Shown in pieces: positions 16,893 to 20,941 of a DNA stretch of 20,941 bases; within the stretch, counting starts at the first letter, position 1; each line of letters opens with the position of its first letter. Below the pieces are notes generated by a model. It worked only from the letters and a program-made list of their open reading frames with translations, had not been told where the DNA came from and made no database searches. The DNA is taken from assembly GCA_964591245.1 (NCBI GenBank), contig CAZPZZ010000064.1, positions 1 through 20,941 of the forward strand, in the 5' to 3' direction. The stretch is from CAZPZZ01 sp964591245. Lineage in GTDB: Bacteria; Acidobacteriota; Vicinamibacteria; Vicinamibacterales; UBA8438. Both the position numbers and the translations under genes were made by a program.

Positions 16893-16938
16893 GGTTTGAC
16901 GAGCGACAATGCGTGATCCAAATGCTGAGTGTCAAACC
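16893..16938. repeat. 8-bp inverted repeat GGTTTGAC/GTCAAACC upstream of triple-RidA gene
   Basis: GGTTTGAC (16893-16900) and GTCAAACC (16931-16938) are exact complements, 30 nt apart. The left arm includes TTGACG, a good -35 hexamer, but no convincing -10 follows at 16-18 nt. The arms may be paired binding sites. Confidence 0.35.
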
Positions 16939-16952
16939 GTAATTCTTCCCGC

Positions 16953-16971
16953 CCGGTTGCCGACCAACCGG
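16953..16971 (+). promoter_or_regulatory. Leader hairpin before triple-RidA gene
   Basis: CCGGTTG-CCGAC-CAACCGG is a perfect 7-bp stem with a 5-nt loop, about 50 nt upstream of the ATG at 17024. It is likely within the mRNA leader or a protein-binding site. No T-run follows. Confidence 0.4.
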
Positions 16972-17023
16972 CGCCGGAACAGGAATAGAGGCTGGTGTGA
17001 GCTACCGCCAGGGAGCGTCGATC

Positions 17024-18235
17024 ATGACCACACAAGATAAGTGGATACTCATTGCAGCAACGGGACTACTCAGCCTCGTCGTGCAGACAGCACAGGCCCA
17101 GATCACGCGGAGCTTCATCAACCCCGCTGGTGGCTACACCCAGGTGGTCACCGTCGAAGATCGTGATGTCTCGACCATCCACGTATCTGGACAAGTCGGC
17201 AGCGGTGAGACGTTGCGCGAGCACACGGAATCGGCCTTCGCAGGTGTTGCCACTCAGCTCGCGGCCGCTGGTGCCTCGATGCGTGACGTCGTGAAAATCA
17301 GAATTTACGTGACCGACTTTGACCCGGCAGAGTACTCGGTCATTTCGGAGGCTCGACTCGCCGCATTCCCAGAGGATGCCTGGCCGGTAAGCACCATGCT
17401 TGGGGTGAACGCATTGGCTCGCGAGGAATTTCGAGTCGAAATCGAAGCAACGGCAGTAGTCGCTGCACCGGGTGCCGACTTCGAGCTCACGCGTATCGGC
17501 CCCTCTCGAGGATTCAATCAAGCGGTCGTGGCGCGACATGGTGCGGTCAAAACCATCTGGATTGCCGGGCAGGTCGGCCGCGGAGACGACCTGACAGAAC
17601 AAACAGAAAGCGTACTCGGCCGCCTGTCACAGCGACTCAGCGATGCCGGTGCCACGATGAGCGACCTCGTCACGACAAACACGTACATCGTCAACTTCGA
17701 GCCGGCAACAGAGATGACGGCCTTTCGCGCAGGACGATCATCTGTCTTCAATGAGCACCCACCAGCAAGCACGCTCGTCGGAATCGATCGCCTGGTCAGC
17801 GACCAGGCTCGCATTGAGGTTGACGGGATGGCCGTCGTGCAAGAAGGCGGCGCTGAGGAACGCCTCACGACAGAATTTCTCGACCCGGCCGGAGGCTTCA
17901 CCCAGGTCGTGACCACCCGAGGCGCCGGCGCCAAGACGGTTTACGTCTCGGGACAAGTGGGCACCCCCGGTGACACCCTCGAACTCCAAGCGGAACAGGC
18001 GCTAGCCAACATGCGCCAACGGTTGGCCCTGGCCGGCGCGACACCGGCAGACCTCGTGAAAGTCATCTATTACATCCCGGACTACACGCCCGGAACGACC
18101 GGAATCGCAGGAGCCCGTGAGCGCAACGCATACCCGACGGAAGACGTCCCGGCCGCGACGCTACTGGGGATTCAATCACTCTTTACCGAAACGGCACGGT
18201 TCGAGTACGAGGGTATCGCTGTCGTCGAGCCGTGA
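17024..18235 (+). CDS. Secreted protein of three tandem RidA (YjgF/YER057c/UK114) domains
   Basis: A 403-residue protein. The ATG at 17024 has AGGGAG 8 nt upstream and opens a Sec signal peptide ending AQAQ (residue 26); a GTG at 16997 would add nine residues before it. Three RidA domains follow at about 28-148, 155-274 and 281-403. Each has the core motif (VSGQVG 54-59, IAGQVG 180-185, VSGQVG 308-313), the LAAAGA/LSDAGA/LALAGA turn, and the final EIEATAV/EVDGMAV/EYEGIAV strand. The catalytic Arg of true RidA enamine/imine deaminases (PARS) is replaced in all three: PVST (S123), PAST (S249), PAAT (A378). Imine deaminase activity is therefore unlikely, as in the Arg-lacking Rid subfamilies. 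RidA proteins are homotrimers, so one chain could form a pseudo-trimer. Its exported location is odd for this family. Confidence 0.9.
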   Translation: MTTQDKWILIAATGLLSLVVQTAQAQITRSFINPAGGYTQVVTVEDRDVSTIHVSGQVGSGETLREHTESAFAGVATQLAAAGASMRDVVKIRIYVTDFDPAEYSVISEARLAAFPEDAWPVSTMLGVNALAREEFRVEIEATAVVAAPGADFELTRIGPSRGFNQAVVARHGAVKTIWIAGQVGRGDDLTEQTESVLGRLSQRLSDAGATMSDLVTTNTYIVNFEPATEMTAFRAGRSSVFNEHPPASTLVGIDRLVSDQARIEVDGMAVVQEGGAEERLTTEFLDPAGGFTQVVTTRGAGAKTVYVSGQVGTPGDTLELQAEQALANMRQRLALAGATPADLVKVIYYIPDYTPGTTGIAGARERNAYPTEDVPAATLLGIQSLFTETARFEYEGIAVVEP

Positions 18236-18284
18236 CGCGCTCACGAGAGGTTGTGTGCTCGAGCCGTTGCGCGCCCTGGCCGAC

Positions 18285-19166
18285 TCAATCACCGACCTCG
18301 GAGAGCCAGCTCGCAATCGCTGCTCCGATCGCATCGGGAGCATCTTCCTGCAGGAAATGATTCCCCGGCACCGTGACTTCTGTCTGGTTGGGCCAGCCTC
18401 GACAGAATTCACGCTGGGCTCCCGTCAAGATGGCACCCGGCTCCGCGTTGATGAACAACTTCGGCACCCGGCTCTGACTTAACCAGGCCCCATAGTCATT
18501 GACCACCGCGGCAACCTCTGGCGGTTCGCCGTCGATCGGGATCTGCCGCGGCCACGTCAAGGTGGGACGACGCGCTTCACCGGGCTCCATGAACGGACGC
18601 CGGTACACCGCCATTTCCGCCTCACGAAACCGACGTAGGGTGGACCCTGGCAGGACCCGCTCGACGAACACATTTTGCTCCAACACCATCGACTCCCCGG
18701 CGGGCGACCGGAACGCCTTGAAGATACGCCGTGCCGCATCTGGCCATTCGGCCCATGTCAGCGGCTTGACGATAGCTTCCATGTAGCAGATGGCCTTCAC
18801 CGCGCTCCGGTGACGATTCGCCCAGTCAAATCCCAACGCGGACCCCCAATCATGGACCACAAACGTCACATCACTCGTCACTCCTAGCGCATCGAGCGCC
18901 GCATCGAAATATTGGCGATGTTCAACGAACGTGTAGCGGTCTGGACCCGAGTCATCCAGCTTGTCCGAACGCCCCATCCCGATCAGATCTATCGCGAGGC
19001 AGCGCCCGAAACTCTGCACCTGCGGCATGATATTTCTCCACAGGTAGGATGACGTAGGATTTCCGTGCTGGAAAATAATCGGGCTTCCCGTGCCCAGTTC
19101 GACGTAAGACATCCGTTTGCCCCGCACGTCGAGAAATTGGCAGGGAAGCTCTGTCGCTGCGATCAT
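18285..19166 (-). CDS. Haloalkane dehalogenase, LinB-like (HLD-II)
   Basis: An alpha/beta hydrolase closely resembling Sphingobium LinB. With the GTG at 19181 as residue 1, the catalytic pentad is N41 (HGNPTSS), D111 and W112 (HDWGSALGFDW), E135 (YMEAI) and H275 (GNHFLQED), matching LinB N38, D108, W109, E132 and H272 with a constant offset of three and no gaps. Other near-identical stretches are SSYLWRNIMP, DLIGMGRSDKLD, EARRPTL-WPRQIPI and PKLFINAEPGA. I chose the ATG at 19166, which has GAAG 5 nt upstream; the GTG at 19181 would add five residues and neither site is strong. The enzyme cleaves carbon-halogen bonds of haloalkanes to an alcohol, halide and proton. No signal peptide is seen, so it is cytoplasmic. 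It is convergent with the triple-RidA gene and divergent from the MBL gene. Confidence 0.92.
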   Translation of the reverse strand: MIAATELPCQFLDVRGKRMSYVELGTGSPIIFQHGNPTSSYLWRNIMPQVQSFGRCLAIDLIGMGRSDKLDDSGPDRYTFVEHRQYFDAALDALGVTSDVTFVVHDWGSALGFDWANRHRSAVKAICYMEAIVKPLTWAEWPDAARRIFKAFRSPAGESMVLEQNVFVERVLPGSTLRRFREAEMAVYRRPFMEPGEARRPTLTWPRQIPIDGEPPEVAAVVNDYGAWLSQSRVPKLFINAEPGAILTGAQREFCRGWPNQTEVTVPGNHFLQEDAPDAIGAAIASWLSEVGD

Positions 19167-19297
19167 AGACACTTCAACCACCTACGTTTCTCGACGCCAG
19201 ATGCATGATCCGATGTTCATCATCAAACCCCGGCTCAAGAAACCAGATCAGGAAATCACCGAAGCGAAGGGCGGCGTGCTCCCCTCCCACTCTCTAA

Positions 19298-19394
19298 CCG
19301 TGACATTGCTCACGGGAGAATGCGACCATTCGACGTCACGCCCTCCGTGAGACCGCTACTTCCGATCCTGACTGCTTTGGCTCGATCTTCGTGA
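19298..19394. promoter_or_regulatory. Cluster of five CGTGA half-sites between divergent genes
   Basis: CCGTGA-N6-TCACGG (19298-19315) and TCACG-N5-CGTGA (19336-19350) are two inverted repeats of the same half-site in opposite order. A fifth CGTGA (19390-19394) directly abuts the -35 of the promoter below. A dimeric regulator binding here could control both the dehalogenase and MBL genes. The regulator is unknown. Confidence 0.45.
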
Positions 19395-19422
19395 TTGACT
19401 TGTCCCCGCACTGAGACATAAT
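19395..19422 (+). promoter_or_regulatory. Sigma-70-like promoter of MBL-fold gene
   Basis: TTGACT (19395-19400), a 16-nt spacer and CATAAT (19417-19422) each match five of six consensus bases. The predicted start near 19429 leaves a short leader holding a strong GGAGG (19434-19438), 6 nt before the ATG. Confidence 0.6.
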
Positions 19423-19444
19423 CGCGGGAACCTGGAGGAAAAAT

Positions 19445-20911
19445 ATGGCTATACGATGCTGGCTCTCCCTGGGCCTGTCGGCGCTGATCACCGTTCCGGC
19501 GGCAGCACAAAACGTCCAAGGCGTTTTACAGGCTACCGCGACCGCCATGGGTATGGAGAATTTAACGTCCATCGAGTACTCGGGCACTGGTTGGCAAGGC
19601 CGGGTCGGTCAAAACGTATCACCCGACCGAGATTGGCCGCGGGTGGAACTGCCGAGTTACACGATGACCATCGATTTCGACGCGATGGCATCACGAGAAG
19701 AGTACGTGCGCGAGGGCAACGCGCGGCAGATTACCAATCTGGTCAGTGGGGATCACGCATGGACCCTGGATGCCCAGGGACGACCCGTGCCTCAGCCTGC
19801 GCTGGCCGAGCGGCGGCGGCTTGAAATCCTCCTCACTCCTTGGGGATTCATCAAAGGAGCGATGGCACCTGGCGCCAATCCATCTATGGTCACACGCAAC
19901 GAATACGGTGGCCGCTCGACAGTGATTTCCTTCGTTGCGTTCGGGAAATATCGTATCAACGGCACGATCAACCCAGACGGGTTACTCGAGCGCGTGCAGA
20001 CATGGGTGCCCAGTCCAGTCGTTGGAGACATGTACTACGAAAACGTCTACACCAACTACCGTGAGGTTGGCGGGGTACACATTCCACGGTTCCATCAGCA
20101 TCAGGACTATGACGATGGCGCCCACGCACCAAACGTGAGCGGGGGCGACCACGCGTTCGGTCTTGAAACCGTGTCTGATTTACAGGCAAACGTGGCCCTC
20201 TCGCTGACGGTCCCTGACGACGTACAGAGCGCCAGGATGCCCGCTATACAGGTGGAGTCCGAACAATTGGCCGATGGCGTGTGGCTGATCGGTGGAGGTT
20301 CACACCACAGCGTGGCTGTTGAGTTTGACGACCATGTGGCAGTCATCGAAGCGCCGTTGAATGAAGAACGGTCGCTCGCGGTCATCGACGAAGTTACCCG
20401 CCTCAACCCGGACAAGCCGATCAGATTCATCGTCACGACGCATCATCATTGGGACCATCTTGGCGGGCTCCGCGCATACGTCCACGATGGCGCGACTGTC
20501 GTCACCCATGAAGGCAACAAACCGTATTATCAAGAGGTCCTGCGGGCTGGTCTTTGGGTGCTGGAACCCGATCTCTTCTCGCTGCATCCCCCGGAGGAAT
20601 GGTCGGAAGGCTATATTTTCGAAACGCTGAGTGAGAAATACGTGCTCGCCGATGACACCCAACGGGTGGAGATCCACCATGTCCAAGGTCTAGCCCATGC
20701 CGCGGGCATGCTCATCGCGTACATTCCAAGCGAGAAAATCGTCATTCAAGCCGACCTGTATTTCCCGCAGGCCCCGGCTCCAAATGCAAGTGCTCGCGCG
20801 TTACACCGTAACCTAGAACGGCTGGACCTCGACGTGGAGACCATCGTCGGTATTCACGGGAATCCCGCTCCCATGACTCAGTTCCTCGAGTTCATTGAAA
20901 GCGGACAGTAG
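19445..20911 (+). CDS. Exported two-domain metallo-beta-lactamase-fold hydrolase
   Basis: A 488-residue protein with a Sec signal (residues 1-22, ending AAAQ). Residues 23-260 form an uncharacterised domain (an IEYSGTGW segment near 43, FVAFGKYRINGTI near 163, YTNYREVGGVHIPRF near 202), possibly of lipoprotein-carrier-like beta fold. Residues 270-488 are an MBL domain with the metal motif HHHWDH (H333, H335, D337, H338), then H418 (GLAHAAGM), D437 (IQADLYF) and H471 (IHGNPAP), a full dinuclear zinc set. The MBL superfamily hydrolyses esters, lactams, thioesters or phosphodiesters; no lactamase identity is implied. Similar two-domain secreted proteins are frequent in Acidobacteria. It has its own promoter and is the last gene of the window. 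Confidence 0.87.
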   Translation: MAIRCWLSLGLSALITVPAAAQNVQGVLQATATAMGMENLTSIEYSGTGWQGRVGQNVSPDRDWPRVELPSYTMTIDFDAMASREEYVREGNARQITNLVSGDHAWTLDAQGRPVPQPALAERRRLEILLTPWGFIKGAMAPGANPSMVTRNEYGGRSTVISFVAFGKYRINGTINPDGLLERVQTWVPSPVVGDMYYENVYTNYREVGGVHIPRFHQHQDYDDGAHAPNVSGGDHAFGLETVSDLQANVALSLTVPDDVQSARMPAIQVESEQLADGVWLIGGGSHHSVAVEFDDHVAVIEAPLNEERSLAVIDEVTRLNPDKPIRFIVTTHHHWDHLGGLRAYVHDGATVVTHEGNKPYYQEVLRAGLWVLEPDLFSLHPPEEWSEGYIFETLSEKYVLADDTQRVEIHHVQGLAHAAGMLIAYIPSEKIVIQADLYFPQAPAPNASARALHRNLERLDLDVETIVGIHGNPAPMTQFLEFIESGQ

Positions 20912-20931
20912 TCTGGGGACAAGCGTCCAGA
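20912..20931 (+). terminator. Possible post-stop hairpin, weak
   Basis: TCT-GG-GGAC-AAGC-GTCC-AGA can pair directly after the MBL stop codon. No T-run follows before the window ends, so an intrinsic terminator is doubtful. Confidence 0.25.
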
Positions 20932-20941
20932 GGGCCGCGTC

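Larger units (their letters stand above)
16559..17023. other. 465-bp divergent control region, no protein gene
   Basis: This is the longest spacer in the window, between the divergent DUF1800 and triple-RidA starts. Open frames within it have no recognisable content and low-complexity composition. It holds four short inverted repeats and candidate promoter elements, given as separate entries. A 9-mer GGTTGCCGA occurs on plus at 16955-16963 and on minus at 16708-16716, each reading toward its gene. One such match is expected by chance at this length, so I give it little weight. Confidence 0.6.

Noticed and set aside
16541..16942. Open frame of 133 codons in the divergent control region
   Set aside because: It overlaps the DUF1800 start, has no recognisable motif, low-complexity composition and no good ribosome site.
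16708..16963. Inverted 9-mer GGTTGCCGA in front of both divergent genes
   Set aside because: About one such match is expected by chance in 465 bp, so it is not evidence of a shared site by itself.
1..20941. Defence island, prophage, CRISPR or transposon
   Set aside because: No nuclease, integrase, transposase, repeat-spacer pattern or toxin-antitoxin pair was recognisable on either strand.

Overview
The window is about 20.9 kb of moderately GC-rich bacterial chromosome with 15 protein genes. I saw no rRNA, tRNA, CRISPR array, insertion sequence or phage gene. Secreted hydrolases predominate, Tat-type signals are frequent (DUF1501, an amidohydrolase, a haloacid dehalogenase), and a DUF1800/DUF1501 pair, a two-domain exported metallo-beta-lactamase-fold protein and a secreted protein of unknown function are present. 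This mix resembles Acidobacteriota, perhaps the Vicinamibacteria. That placement is an inference from gene content, not from a marker gene.

Left part (1-2943): a sulfatase/LTA-synthase-like phosphatase-superfamily protein runs in from the left edge. An FkbM-type methyltransferase and a second SAM methyltransferase follow, divergently transcribed across a short hairpin-rich gap. They may modify envelope glycans or lipids. Next (3045-7815, minus strand) is a tight three-gene unit: an exported alpha/beta-hydrolase-domain protein, a HemY-like FAD oxidoreductase lacking about 100 residues of the usual middle domain, and a formylglycine sulfatase with a possible lipobox.

Middle part (8068-12590, plus strand): a secreted protein of unknown function, a YtcJ-type amidohydrolase and an exported amidase-signature enzyme. 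All three suggest scavenging of nitrogen-containing or polymeric organic matter outside the cytoplasm. Facing them on the minus strand (16558-12610) is DUF1800-DUF1501-haloacid dehalogenase. The first two genes are 12 bp apart, and the last encodes a Tat-exported enzyme that keeps the catalytic residues of L-2-haloacid dehalogenase at identical spacing.

Right part: a 465-bp divergent promoter region rich in inverted repeats leads to a secreted protein made of three tandem RidA domains, all lacking the catalytic arginine. A LinB-like haloalkane dehalogenase (minus) and the exported MBL-fold protein (plus) follow, diverging from a region with five CGTGA half-sites and a good sigma-70-like promoter.

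The most notable items are the single-chain triple RidA protein, the exported haloacid dehalogenase joined to DUF1800/DUF1501, the presence of two unrelated dehalogenase folds within 7 kb, and the shortened HemY. No defence system or mobile island is evident.
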